Below are positions 1 to 7,663 of a DNA stretch of 32,819 nt, one piece after another (position 1 is the first letter of the stretch; each line of letters opens with the position of its first letter). This DNA comes from Candidatus Rifleibacteriota bacterium. Lineage in GTDB: Bacteria; Riflebacteria; Ozemobacteria; Ozemobacterales; Ozemobacteraceae. The notes beneath the pieces were generated by a model. It worked only from the letters and a program-made list of their open reading frames with translations. It made no database searches and was not told the origin of the DNA. The stretch is from positions 1-32,819 of the forward strand of contig JAKQQP010000449.1 in NCBI GenBank assembly GCA_029564115.1. The letters are read 5' to 3'. The position numbers were made by a program, and so were the translations under genes.

Positions 1-523
1 TGGCTGCAGCCGGCAGAAGCTGCCGGCGGGTCTGGCCGGGAACACTGCATGTCGGTCTTAGCGAAAATGCTTTTATGTTTGCTGTCTGTTGAACGATCAG
101 CGCGGTTTCGTTTCGTTATGCTGACTATTTGCGTGGTGCTGATGGCAAAACGATTGAGTGGCCAGGTCGGCCTAATCTGGCCCGGTTTTGCTGCAGTCGT
201 TTGCGCCAGTGCTGGCGAAATCTGGAGTGAGCCAACTCCAGAATGTCTCGGTATTTTTGTCACCACGAAGATGCTCAACCCGTTTGCGGGTGAGAGGTGC
301 ATTGCCGGCGATGCTGGAATTATGGTGATCTAAAGCTGTTTGTGCAGGTTTATCATGGTTTCGGCTGTGGTTTGAGGTTTTTACTTTATTGATCTCTTTC
401 GTCGCAGATGGGTAGGCTGCCGCGACCCGTTGTTCTGCCAGGAAAGAGTTTTGTCTGCCGCAGTATCAGCTGCGGTTTCGCGACAACCTTGTGTTTAAGG
501 TTCGTCAGTTATGTTGATGGCAT
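1..523. other. Leader/intergenic stretch upstream of the first flagellin, no supported gene
   Basis: No convincing gene is visible. A 94-codon open frame at 49-333 has no Shine-Dalgarno site and an unremarkable translation, so I do not call it. A perfect 8-bp hairpin (GCCGGCAG, loop AAG, CTGCCGGC) lies at 9-27 with no T-run on either side; it may be the remnant of a terminator or a repeat unit of the preceding locus. The open frame of the downstream flagellin extends back to 408, but that part shows no flagellin similarity and is taken as 5' leader. I could not identify a confident promoter. Confidence 0.5.
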
Positions 524-562
524 GGCGCAACGGACGTGCGCCTGGCAAAGGTTCAAGGAGGA
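524..562 (+). promoter_or_regulatory. CsrA-type leader element of flagellin 1: GGA-loop hairpin plus GGA in the SD
   Basis: GGCGCA (524-529) pairs perfectly with TGCGCC (537-542) around the loop ACGGACG, which exposes GGA at 532-534. The ribosome site AAGGAGG at 555-561 carries further GGA triplets (557-559, 560-562) about 25 nt downstream. One GGA in a hairpin loop plus one over the Shine-Dalgarno is the arrangement CsrA uses to repress flagellin (hag) translation in Bacillus. The flagellin at 3057 has the same arrangement. The CsrA role is inferred; no csrA or fliW lies in the window. Confidence 0.55.
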
Positions 563-569
563 ATCTACT

Positions 570-2822
570 ATGTCATTACGTATAAACCAGAATGTTCTCT
601 CTGTTGCAACTCATAACTCCGTAGCCCAAACCTCTTTGCGGCTTGAAAAGTCGATTCAGAAGCTGAGTTCTGGCCTTCGCATCAACTCAGCCGCTGATGA
701 CGCAGCTGGATTGGCAATCAGCGAAAAGATGCGCCGTCAGATTCGCGGTTTGAGCCGCGCAGTGCTGAATGCCCAGGATGGCATTTCGATGCTGCAAACC
801 GCCGAAGGTGCACTGGGAGAATCACACAGCATTCTGCAGCGCATGCGCGAACTGGCAATTCAGGCGTCGAACGATACGCTGACCAGCAATGATCGTCTTG
901 AGATTCAGAAGGAAGTTGTTCAGCTCAAGGAAGATCTGAACCGTATTTCCAGTAATACTGAATTCAATACCAAAAAATTACTGGATGGCAGCCAGACCGC
1001 TCTGGTGAGCGCAAGTTCGAGCTCCGTAAAGGGGCTGATTAACGGTGGTCTGAACGGTATGTCTGGCGACTTCAATGTTCAGATCGACATGCTGCATGGT
1101 GGTATTTCTGAGATGCAGACTTCGCAGCTGCTCACCGTGAAAGACGGTAACGGCAAGCTTGCTGAAGGTGGAACCCAACTGCAAAGCATTGCGCAGTTCT
1201 ACGATACAAACGGTGTGTTCGCTTTGGCTACTCCACAAAAAATCAGTATCAACGGTAATGGTAAAACTGTAGATGTAATGCTCGACGGGCAGATGACGTT
1301 TGACGAACTGGCTTCAAATCTTCAGAATGCCATCACCAGCAAGAGCGGTCTGCAGATTCAGAATTCGAGAGTGGCCGCTATCGTGACTGTGCAGACGCAG
1401 GTTTCCGGTCTCGGTGGCTATATGGAGATAACTTCGGGCTTCGTTGGCGAAAACGGTTCTATCTCGTTCTCTGGTGACCAGAAGGTTATGGATGCTCTTG
1501 GACTTTCAGTAGCTCGTGAGGCCCAGAACAATCGTGTGGCAGTTACTACCCGTGATGGTTTCGGCAACGTCAGGATTATCAGAACTGAATCTGATTCTGT
1601 ATCTGGACTGTTGAACGGGATGGACGTGAAGTTTACTTCACAGGCGGCTCAGATTGCCGGCTCATCTGGCCTTGAATCAGGCCTGCATATTTCGGCTGCT
1701 GAAACCTTCGATGTTTCGATCGGAACAGGCACGGTCAGTCTGACTATCGCTGCCGGTTACTGGACTATGGATGGTTTGGCCAGAAGCATCAACGACCAGG
1801 TTGAAACTCAAATTGGTACTGACCCGGTTCTTCTCGGTCTCAAAGCTTCTGTCGCCGAAGGCGAAATACGCCTGTCGTATGAAAAACCGGCTTCGGCATC
1901 TTCAACTCTGAACACCTCTATTGTGGTCGCCAATGCCAGTAATTCGACTCTTGGCTTTGTTAACGGTTCATATAGCGGCTTTGTCGATGGCTCGAAAAAT
2001 GCCGGCAAGATCGAGTGGGGCTTCAGTATGTTCGTTGACAGTGCCAAATATTCACTGGCAGCAGGTACTTCAATGACTGTGACGGTCAGTGACGGTATCA
2101 ACGAAGAGTTGATTACGGTTATGCAGACTTTAGGCGTTGGCGATGAGCAGGTGGCTGACATGAAAGCGTTCACTCTCTTTAAAGTATCGGTGAACGACCT
2201 TCTGAAAGCGGCAAGTGTGGCTGTCAGAATTGACCAGCACGGTGGTGCCATGGCCTTTACTTCTCTGCGAGTCGGAACGCAGCACAATGACAGCACAGCA
2301 GCCCTTTCGAGCATGGTTTCACTGACAATAAGCTCGACGTATTCTGTCTACATGCAGAGCGTGTTTGGTCTCAAAGAAGGTACGGTCAAAGGTTCGGGCG
2401 ACGCCAACTTCAAAATGCATGTCGTCGACAATTCACCTCAGTTCCAGATTGGTGGCGATCAGGGGCAGAGTATGGGCATTTCGATGGCGAATATGTCTGC
2501 CGATGCCCTTGGAGTATCGAATCTTGATCTGACCAGTGTTGCCGGGGCTCAGAAAGCTCTTGGCAAAATCAATAAGGCTATCGATACCGTATCTGCTGAA
2601 AGATCTAAACTTGGCTCGTTCCAGAATCGTCTCGAATTCGCTATCAACAATCTGCGCAACACTCACAGCAACCTCGTTGCTGCTGAATCACGAATCAGAG
2701 ATGCTGATATCGCTTCAGAAATGATCGAATTCACCCGCAATCAGATTGTCTCTCAATCTGGTACAGCGATGCTGGTACAGGCTAATATGGTTCCGCAGAG
2801 TGTTCTTCAGCTTCTTGGCTGA
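570..2822 (+). CDS. Flagellin 1, giant form with expanded central domain (750 aa)
   Basis: Structural subunit of the flagellar filament, exported by the flagellar type III apparatus. Residues 1-140 form a canonical N-terminal D0/D1 region (begins MSLRINQNV, with [19 protein letters not shown] and [14 protein letters not shown]). Residues from about 635 to 750 form the C-terminal D1/D0 region ([13 protein letters not shown], ending SVLQLLG). Between them lie about 495 residues instead of the 0-300 usual for flagellins. This insert is beta-rich and has at least two or three segments like flagellin IN motifs (near [22 protein letters not shown] and the segment around [11 protein letters not shown]). 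The start at 570 is fixed by AAGGAGG at 555-561 and by flagellin homology; an in-frame extension to 408 is rejected. A terminator follows, so it is probably monocistronic. It is a tandem paralogue of the gene at 3057. Confidence 0.95.
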   Translation: MSLRINQNVLSVATHNSVAQTSLRLEKSIQKLSSGLRINSAADDAAGLAISEKMRRQIRGLSRAVLNAQDGISMLQTAEGALGESHSILQRMRELAIQASNDTLTSNDRLEIQKEVVQLKEDLNRISSNTEFNTKKLLDGSQTALVSASSSSVKGLINGGLNGMSGDFNVQIDMLHGGISEMQTSQLLTVKDGNGKLAEGGTQLQSIAQFYDTNGVFALATPQKISINGNGKTVDVMLDGQMTFDELASNLQNAITSKSGLQIQNSRVAAIVTVQTQVSGLGGYMEITSGFVGENGSISFSGDQKVMDALGLSVAREAQNNRVAVTTRDGFGNVRIIRTESDSVSGLLNGMDVKFTSQAAQIAGSSGLESGLHISAAETFDVSIGTGTVSLTIAAGYWTMDGLARSINDQVETQIGTDPVLLGLKASVAEGEIRLSYEKPASASSTLNTSIVVANASNSTLGFVNGSYSGFVDGSKNAGKIEWGFSMFVDSAKYSLAAGTSMTVTVSDGINEELITVMQTLGVGDEQVADMKAFTLFKVSVNDLLKAASVAVRIDQHGGAMAFTSLRVGTQHNDSTAALSSMVSLTISSTYSVYMQSVFGLKEGTVKGSGDANFKMHVVDNSPQFQIGGDQGQSMGISMANMSADALGVSNLDLTSVAGAQKALGKINKAIDTVSAERSKLGSFQNRLEFAINNLRNTHSNLVAAESRIRDADIASEMIEFTRNQIVSQSGTAMLVQANMVPQSVLQLLG

Positions 2823-2848
2823 TTAAATCCTCTCCTGTTTCTTACAGA

Positions 2849-2889
2849 GCCCCGGACTGCCGTTTATTCGGCGGTTTCGGGGCCTTTTT
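2849..2889 (+). terminator. Rho-independent terminator after flagellin 1
   Basis: GCCCCG (2849-2854) pairs with CGGGGC (2878-2883), with an inner TGCCG/CGGC(G) stem separated by a small internal mismatch. TTTTT follows at 2885-2889. It lies 26 nt after the flagellin stop codon. Confidence 0.85.
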
Positions 2890-2897
2890 CATATGGT

Positions 2898-2924
2898 TAA
2901 AAAAAATGCACTTTGTGCCGTTTA
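2898..2924 (+). promoter_or_regulatory. Possible sigma-28-type promoter for flagellin 2
   Basis: TAAA at 2898-2901, a 15-nt spacer, then GCCGTTTA at 2917-2924. The flagellar sigma-28 consensus is TAAA-N15-GCCGATAA, so spacing is exact and the -10 matches 6 of 8. The -35 sits in an A-run and the implied leader is about 125 nt, so this is tentative. Confidence 0.4.
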
Positions 2925-3012
2925 GAGAAGGCGTAGTTTTTCTTTTTATTCTCTGGAGGTGCGTTACCGGGTTAATAACTGACAACTGAATCCTGAATTG
3001 CTTGTGAACCAC

Positions 3013-3050
3013 TCGCGCATGGAAGCGCGAAAATAATGATTCAAGGAGGA
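3013..3050 (+). promoter_or_regulatory. CsrA-type leader element of flagellin 2: GGA-loop hairpin plus GGA in the SD
   Basis: TCGCGC (3013-3018) pairs with GCGCGA (3025-3030) around the loop ATGGAA, exposing GGA at 3021-3023. The ribosome site AAGGAGG (3043-3049) holds GGA at 3045-3047 and 3048-3050. The stem sequence differs from that of flagellin 1, but stem length, loop GGA and distance to the SD are kept. The SD context TTCAAGGAGGAATC is identical in both genes. Conservation of structure without stem sequence suggests RNA-level selection. Confidence 0.55.
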
Positions 3051-3056
3051 ATCAAT

Positions 3057-5324
3057 ATGTCACTTAGAGTAAATCATAATATCCCGGCAACTGCAGCTTA
3101 CGGCGAATTGCTGAGGGTTTCCGGTCGGTTTGAAAAGTCAGTTGAAAAACTGAGTTCAGGTTTGCGAATCAATCGGGCGGCTGATGACGCCGCCGGTCTG
3201 ACCATAAGCGAAAAACTTCGCAGGCAGGTGCGTGGCCTGGCAAGAGCCACGATGAATGCCCAGGACGGAATCTCGATGATTCAGTCCGCAGAAGGTGCTC
3301 TCAACGAGGTTCACAGCATTCTGCATCGCATGCGCGAGCTGGCTGTTCAGTCTGCGAACGATACTCTCACCAGCAACGATCGGCTCGAAATTCAAAAAGA
3401 AGTCAATCAGCTGCGTGACGATATCAATCGCATAGCCCACAATACTGAGTTCAATACAAAAAAACTGCTAGACGGCAGCCAGAATGCCAAAATCAGCACC
3501 AGCTCAGGCTTTGCCTGTGGCCTGGTGACTGGATCTGCTGCTGACGGTGGCGATTACCAGGTCAGTCTTGCCCTGCTTCAGGGCGGTTCGGCCCAGTTGC
3601 AGCGCACCCAGATTTTCACTCTTCATGGTCGGGACGAGCTGGCGAAGAGCGAAACCATGCTGATCAGCGTTGCCCAGTTCTATGACGAAAACGGTGTGTT
3701 TATTCTCGATGAACCGTTGAAGTTGACTCTGCACGGAAACTCACGCACTGCTGAAGTCAATATTGACGCCTATACTTCGTTGGATGACCTTGCGCAGCTG
3801 ATACAGCGCGGGATGACTGATGGCAAAGACGGGCTGGGCATCGACAATTCGGTGGCTGTTGCAGTGGTTACCGCGCAGACAAAGTTTTCTGGTCTGGGCG
3901 GCTATCTCGAATTCAACTCCGGTTATATCGGGGAAAAAGGCCGCGTGAGCTTCTCTGGTCCGCAGGAGCTGGTCGAGGCTCTCGCTGTTTCTACAGTCAG
4001 AGCTGCCCGTGATAATCTGGTCGAAGTCAATCTGACTGATCGTGAAGGCAATCTTCGCACTACCCAGATCGACTGTGATCGCGCTGTTGGTCTGCTGACC
4101 GGCATCGATATTCAGTTCGATTCGCAGGCTGCGCAGGTAGCAGGCTCAAGAGGGCTCGAGGAGGGTTTGTATTTTTCTGCGACCGAAAGTTTCACGCTGG
4201 AAGCTGGCGGTCAGACGATAAATCTGGTGGTTGCGAGCGGTTACAGTACTCTTGACGGCATTTCCCGCAGCTTCAATATGCAGTTGTCGACGGCAAATGG
4301 CACCGCTGGCCTTAAAGGTTTCGTTGCCAGTGTTTCTGATGGTGAAATAAAACTCTCTTATCAACGCCCGGCCTCGGTTTCGAGTTCACTCGGCAATGCC
4401 TTTACAGTTTCAGATTCGTATGCTGCCAATGTTCTCGGTTTCAGAAACGGTATTTACAGTGGTTCGACCGAAAGTGGCAAGAATAATGACAAAGCTGTCT
4501 GGGGCTTTAGTAAATTCAGAGAAGATCTTGCTCTCAATGATATTGCCACCATCGAAGTCGGCGATGGCAGAAACTCGACAATTCTTGAAATTGCCGGGGC
4601 AATGACCGGCGAACCCGGTGTAGTGACGGTTGCTGATATGATAAGCTTCGAAGAACTGCAGGCCAGATTCAACGGAAATCTGCAGGCAGCCGGAGTTGCA
4701 GTGCGCGTCGATCAGATAGATGGCGCCATGGTATTTACTTCGACACGCATTGGTCGCGAGAATGTCAGCGAGTCGGTTGTCTATTCAAGTATTGTAAGCG
4801 TTAAAGCCGTTGCTTCTGTAGCCATGGGTTCGGTTGTTTCTGCCGGCGAGAGCTTTTTGCGTAGTTTTGGTATCACTCAGGGTGCCAGAAGCGGCATTGG
4901 CGACACCAACTTCAGAATGCACGTGATGAAAAACGATAATCAATATCACATTGGTGCTAACCAGATGGAAGTGATGAAGGTCGCTTTTTCTGACATGACC
5001 GCCCGAGCTCTTAATGTGGATAATCTCGATATGACAACGATAGAAGGGGCTGAGCGTGCTATGGGGCGATTGAATATCGCTATCGACAGGGTTTCGTCAG
5101 AACGCTCGAAGCTGGGAGCTTATCAGAATCGTCTTGAATACGCCATAACCAACCTGCGCAGTATGCACACCAACGCCAGTGCTTCAGAGTCGAGAATCAG
5201 AGATGCTGATATTGCCAGTGAAATGATCGAATTTACCAGAAATCAGGTGATGCGTGAATCTGCTCAGGCCATGGTTGCTCAGGCCAACAGCAGCGCCAGC
5301 GGAATTCTTTCTCTGCTCAGATAA
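3057..5324 (+). CDS. Flagellin 2, giant form with expanded central domain (755 aa)
   Basis: Second filament subunit. It has the same architecture as flagellin 1: N-terminal D0/D1 (begins MSLRVNHNIPA, with [19 protein letters not shown]), a central region of about 500 residues, and C-terminal D1/D0 with [20 protein letters not shown]. The central regions are clearly homologous (for example FSGLGGYLEF versus [10 protein letters not shown], and GAMVFTSTRIG versus [11 protein letters not shown]) but more diverged than the termini. This points to duplication followed by divergence of the surface-exposed part. The start at 3057 has AAGGAGG 7 nt upstream; an ATG seven codons earlier lies upstream of that SD and is rejected. 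The next gene is convergent. The pair may build a heteropolymeric filament or be used under different conditions. Confidence 0.95.
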   Translation: MSLRVNHNIPATAAYGELLRVSGRFEKSVEKLSSGLRINRAADDAAGLTISEKLRRQVRGLARATMNAQDGISMIQSAEGALNEVHSILHRMRELAVQSANDTLTSNDRLEIQKEVNQLRDDINRIAHNTEFNTKKLLDGSQNAKISTSSGFACGLVTGSAADGGDYQVSLALLQGGSAQLQRTQIFTLHGRDELAKSETMLISVAQFYDENGVFILDEPLKLTLHGNSRTAEVNIDAYTSLDDLAQLIQRGMTDGKDGLGIDNSVAVAVVTAQTKFSGLGGYLEFNSGYIGEKGRVSFSGPQELVEALAVSTVRAARDNLVEVNLTDREGNLRTTQIDCDRAVGLLTGIDIQFDSQAAQVAGSRGLEEGLYFSATESFTLEAGGQTINLVVASGYSTLDGISRSFNMQLSTANGTAGLKGFVASVSDGEIKLSYQRPASVSSSLGNAFTVSDSYAANVLGFRNGIYSGSTESGKNNDKAVWGFSKFREDLALNDIATIEVGDGRNSTILEIAGAMTGEPGVVTVADMISFEELQARFNGNLQAAGVAVRVDQIDGAMVFTSTRIGRENVSESVVYSSIVSVKAVASVAMGSVVSAGESFLRSFGITQGARSGIGDTNFRMHVMKNDNQYHIGANQMEVMKVAFSDMTARALNVDNLDMTTIEGAERAMGRLNIAIDRVSSERSKLGAYQNRLEYAITNLRSMHTNASASESRIRDADIASEMIEFTRNQVMRESAQAMVAQANSSASGILSLLR

Positions 5325-5350
5325 AAAAAATCGCCGGCAGAGCCGGCGAT
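5323..5350 (-). terminator. Terminator for the 182-aa gene, possibly bidirectional
   Basis: ATCGCCGGC (5330-5338), loop AGA, GCCGGCGAT (5342-5350): a perfect 9-bp stem. The A-run at 5323-5330 becomes a U-run after the hairpin in minus-strand RNA. It sits between convergent genes; the plus side lacks a T-run. Confidence 0.8.
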
Positions 5351-5378
5351 ACAGAGCAAAGACGTATTAGAGGGAGTA

Positions 5379-5927
5379 TCAGACAGCTGCTGCTGCCCGA
5401 TATAAGTCGATGGTCGGGCGCGATGTCGCGTCGTGCTTGAGTGTCGTCTGAAAGAATATCTCATCAGGATTTTTTAACCTGGGGCTGACCTGCTGTTTGC
5501 GGGTCGGTTCGAGATCGTTACCTTTCTGACTGGCGATAAACTGATCGAAATTCTGCAGAAAAGCTTCTACATCACTGCTTTTCTGATTTTTAACCATGGG
5601 ATGGTTGAGAATTTCGCCTTTCAGCGTTCCTATTTCTTCGGGTGAAAAACGGTTGCTGATATTTTGCAGAAATGATTTGTTTTCTTCGGTGATGCCCTGC
5701 TTCATGATGCGGTTGGCCACTACTGAGGCTGCAAATGAAATCTGGTTCTGGCGGGGCATCGAATCGGTCATGTTCCAGAATTGGCTGAGAAAGTCGTCGC
5801 GTTTGAACGCCGTATTGCGGTTTCTTTTGTCTTCGTCTTCAAGATTCAGACTGGTTTCGCGGGCTCTGGCATTCTGCTGACTGTTAAAAAGGTTGATGGT
5901 CGACTGACTGTAGTTTCCTACGTTCAT
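5379..5927 (-). CDS. Unknown 182-aa protein, probable flagellar regulon member
   Basis: I do not recognise this protein. It is hydrophilic and predicted mostly helical, with no signal peptide, membrane segment or cysteine. The N-terminal third is rich in Asn, Gln and Ser. The middle holds regular amphipathic helices (around QISFAASVVANRIMKQGITEENKSFLQNI and SPEEIGTLKGEIL), and the tail ends in YRAAAAV. The ATG at 5927 has an AGGAGG ribosome site. A sigma-28-like promoter lies 32 nt upstream of the start, and a strong terminator follows. Its position beside the flagellins and its promoter suggest a role in motility, perhaps as an export substrate, chaperone or filament accessory. That role is inferred from context only. 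Confidence 0.8.
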   Translation of the reverse strand: MNVGNYSQSTINLFNSQQNARARETSLNLEDEDKRNRNTAFKRDDFLSQFWNMTDSMPRQNQISFAASVVANRIMKQGITEENKSFLQNISNRFSPEEIGTLKGEILNHPMVKNQKSSDVEAFLQNFDQFIASQKGNDLEPTRKQQVSPRLKNPDEIFFQTTLKHDATSRPTIDLYRAAAAV

Positions 5928-5958
5928 TTGCTGCCTCCTGTTTTATTTTCTTCAATAC

Positions 5959-5986
5959 CTATCGGAAGTTTGCTCCCGAAAGTTTA
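5959..5986 (-). promoter_or_regulatory. Sigma-28-like promoter of the 182-aa gene
   Basis: Read on the minus strand: TAAA (5983-5986), a 16-nt spacer, TCCGATAG (5959-5966). The consensus is TAAA-N15-GCCGATAA. The distance from the -10 to the ATG at 5927 is the same as in the copy upstream of the 44-aa gene (7581-7608), and the leader sequences are alike (GTAnTGnAGA then AAAACAGGAG). Confidence 0.65.
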
Positions 5987-6000
5987 GCGGGTAATGAGTT

Positions 6001-6044
6001 AAAAAATAAAAAAGGCCAGAAGTCTCTTTAAACAGCTTCTGGCC
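6001..6044 (-). terminator. Rho-independent terminator after hisS
   Basis: GGCCAGAAG (6014-6022) pairs perfectly with CTTCTGGCC (6036-6044). The A-rich stretch 6001-6013 gives the U-tract in minus-strand RNA. It lies just past the hisS stop. Confidence 0.85.
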
Positions 6045-6060
6045 CTCTCGATGCAAAAAA

Positions 6061-7410
6061 TTATTTTAGAATATGTTCAGCTGCTTCTTTCCAGGGCAGG
6101 GTCTGTTGCTCGCCTGTGACCAGATTTTTAAGAGAAACAGAGCCGCTGGCTGCTTCAGTGGCACCCAGAATCGCGACAAAGGCCGCCCCGGCAGTTTCGG
6201 CATAGGCTATCTGTTTGCCGAGTTTGGGCGTTTCGGGGAAAACTTCTACTTTGACGCCGGTTTCTCGCATGCAGTTTGCTGCTTCAAGAACTTTATCGTC
6301 GCTGACATCAGCAAAGTGGCAGAGCATGACGTCAGAACCACACGAAAGCTTCGAAAAAAGACCTTTTTCTTCGAGAATCAATACCAGCCGCTCAAAACCG
6401 ATCGAAAAGCCAACAGCCGGAATTTCGCTGCCCTTGAACATGCCGATGAGACCATCGTAACGGCCACCGCCACCCAGACTGCCGCTGAAGTCCGGTGAGC
6501 GAATCTCGAAAATCGGGCCAGTGTAATAGCCGAGGCCACGGGCCAGCGAAGCGTCGATATTGAATCTGCCCGCGGCTTTGGTGTTTTTGAGAAGTTTGCA
6601 CAGGCTTTCGAGTTCATTCAAAGCTGACTGGGCAGCTTCGTCGCCGATCAGTCCGGCACGCAGGCGATCTATCTCACCGTTTTCGTCGAGCCCGCAGGGG
6701 CGCTGAATTAGCGCGAGCAGATTCTGAGTCTGCTGCGAATCGATGCCGCGCTGTAAAAGCTCTTTTGTGACACCATCTATGCCGATTTTATCGAGTTTGT
6801 CAACTGCAACCAGAGTGTTGCTCTCGTTTTCAAGGTTGATACCGGCCGCTTTGATCAGGCATTTGAGTAGCTGACGATGATTTATGTGTATTTCAAAATT
6901 ACTGAAACCAAGGTTGAGTAACACTTCTGCTACTGCAGAACAGACTTCCGCTTCTGCCAGCAACGATTTGGTGCCGGTTATATCGACATCGCACTGCAAA
7001 AATTCGCGAAATCTGCCTTTGCCGGGTCGGTCGGCCCGCCAGACAGGCTGAATCTGATAGCGTTTGAAATATTTCGGCAGTTCAGGATTATTGGCAACCA
7101 GGCGTGCCAGGGGTACTGTAAGGTCATAACGCAGCCCAAGGTCGGCAAGATCTTTTTCTTCGACCTGGTCTTTTTCGAGAGCTCGGGCAAGTTTGTCGCG
7201 CCGGTGCAGAATTCTGAACAGCAGCTGGTCGCCTTCGTCACCATACTTCCCCAGCAGGGTGCTCAGGTTCTCGATCGATGGGGTTTCGACAGGAACAAAG
7301 CCGTACTTTTCGTAGGTTTGTTGAATTGTATTGATTACGTGGCGTCTTTTAACGAAATCCTGCGGCAAAAAGTCGCGCATGCCGCTCGGCGGCTTTGTAG
7401 AGATTTCCAT
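6061..7410 (-). CDS. hisS: Histidyl-tRNA synthetase, eukaryote/archaeal-like type (449 aa)
   Basis: Charges tRNA-His with histidine using ATP; class II synthetase. The start KPPSGMRDFLP is the family N-terminal signature. RYDLTVPLARLVA (about 94-106) and motif 2 in the stretch YQIQPVWRADRPGKGRFREF (about 118-137) are present. ARGLGYYTGPIFE (about 296-308) is the histidine-binding loop, GFSIGFERLVLIL is motif 3, and a C-terminal anticodon-binding domain follows. The RADRPGKGR..REF..CD.DI form of motif 2 resembles eukaryotic and archaeal HisRS more than the E. coli type, as in several bacterial phyla. The stop of a 44-aa gene lies 4 nt upstream. The SD is weak (GAGAGG about 11 nt upstream), so translation may be coupled to that small gene. 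Confidence 0.95.
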   Translation of the reverse strand: MEISTKPPSGMRDFLPQDFVKRRHVINTIQQTYEKYGFVPVETPSIENLSTLLGKYGDEGDQLLFRILHRRDKLARALEKDQVEEKDLADLGLRYDLTVPLARLVANNPELPKYFKRYQIQPVWRADRPGKGRFREFLQCDVDITGTKSLLAEAEVCSAVAEVLLNLGFSNFEIHINHRQLLKCLIKAAGINLENESNTLVAVDKLDKIGIDGVTKELLQRGIDSQQTQNLLALIQRPCGLDENGEIDRLRAGLIGDEAAQSALNELESLCKLLKNTKAAGRFNIDASLARGLGYYTGPIFEIRSPDFSGSLGGGGRYDGLIGMFKGSEIPAVGFSIGFERLVLILEEKGLFSKLSCGSDVMLCHFADVSDDKVLEAANCMRETGVKVEVFPETPKLGKQIAYAETAGAAFVAILGATEAASGSVSLKNLVTGEQQTLPWKEAAEHILK

Positions 7411-7414
7411 CGAA

Positions 7415-7549
7415 TCAGCGGCCTCTCAGCAAGCTGGCCTGGTCGTTATGGCGAACGTTAAAACCTGTAAGAGAAGAAACTTTGAGGGTTTCAACGGCGC
7501 TGTGGCTGCCGTCGATGCCGATACTGAACTGTGTTTTGGTAGTATTCAT
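7415..7549 (-). CDS. Microprotein of 44 aa directly upstream of hisS
   Basis: Begins MNTTKTQFSIGIDG and ends ASLLRGR. I do not recognise a family. There is no signal peptide and no hydrophobic helix, and only two histidines, so it is not an obvious His-leader peptide. The ATG at 7549 has a good SD (AGGAG, 7-nt spacing). An in-frame extension back to 7654 lacks an SD and crosses the promoter, so I reject it. A sigma-28-like promoter sits 32 nt upstream of the start, matching the geometry of the 182-aa gene at 5927. The stop is 4 nt from the hisS start, so the two probably share a transcript. It could be a small motility-related protein or a translated leader controlling hisS. Confidence 0.55.
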   Translation of the reverse strand: MNTTKTQFSIGIDGSHSAVETLKVSSLTGFNVRHNDQASLLRGR

Positions 7550-7580
7550 CTTGTCGCTCCTGTTTTCTGGTCTACAGTAC

Positions 7581-7608
7581 ATATCGGAATAACGGGCAAA
7601 ATTGTTTA
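7581..7608 (-). promoter_or_regulatory. Sigma-28-like promoter of the 44-aa gene and hisS
   Basis: On the minus strand: TAAA (7605-7608), a 16-nt spacer, TCCGATAT (7581-7588). It has the same element spacing and the same distance to the start codon as 5959-5986, and a similar leader ending in AAAACAGGAG. Confidence 0.65.
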
Positions 7609-7663
7609 ACCCGACTGCAGCCACCGGGAAACCTTTGCCACTACTGACAGGCAAAGCTTCTAG

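Noticed and set aside
49..333. 94-codon plus-strand open frame before flagellin 1
   Set aside because: No ribosome site, no recognisable domain and an atypical translation.
490..523. Sigma-28 or sigma-54 promoter for flagellin 1
   Set aside because: TTAAG...GTTGATGG has poor -10 agreement and short spacing, and the GG/GC pair at 524-539 is 12 rather than 10 apart.
408..569. N-terminal extension of flagellin 1
   Set aside because: The canonical flagellin start MSLRINQN with AAGGAGG lies at 570; the extension covers the regulatory hairpin and has no flagellin similarity.
7415..7549. Histidine attenuator leader peptide upstream of hisS
   Set aside because: Only two non-adjacent His codons and no antiterminator/terminator pair before hisS.
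7633..7656. Hairpin CTTTGCC/GGCAAAG as terminator after the phosphatase gene
   Set aside because: No U-tract on the minus strand and only 7 bp; the evidence is too thin.
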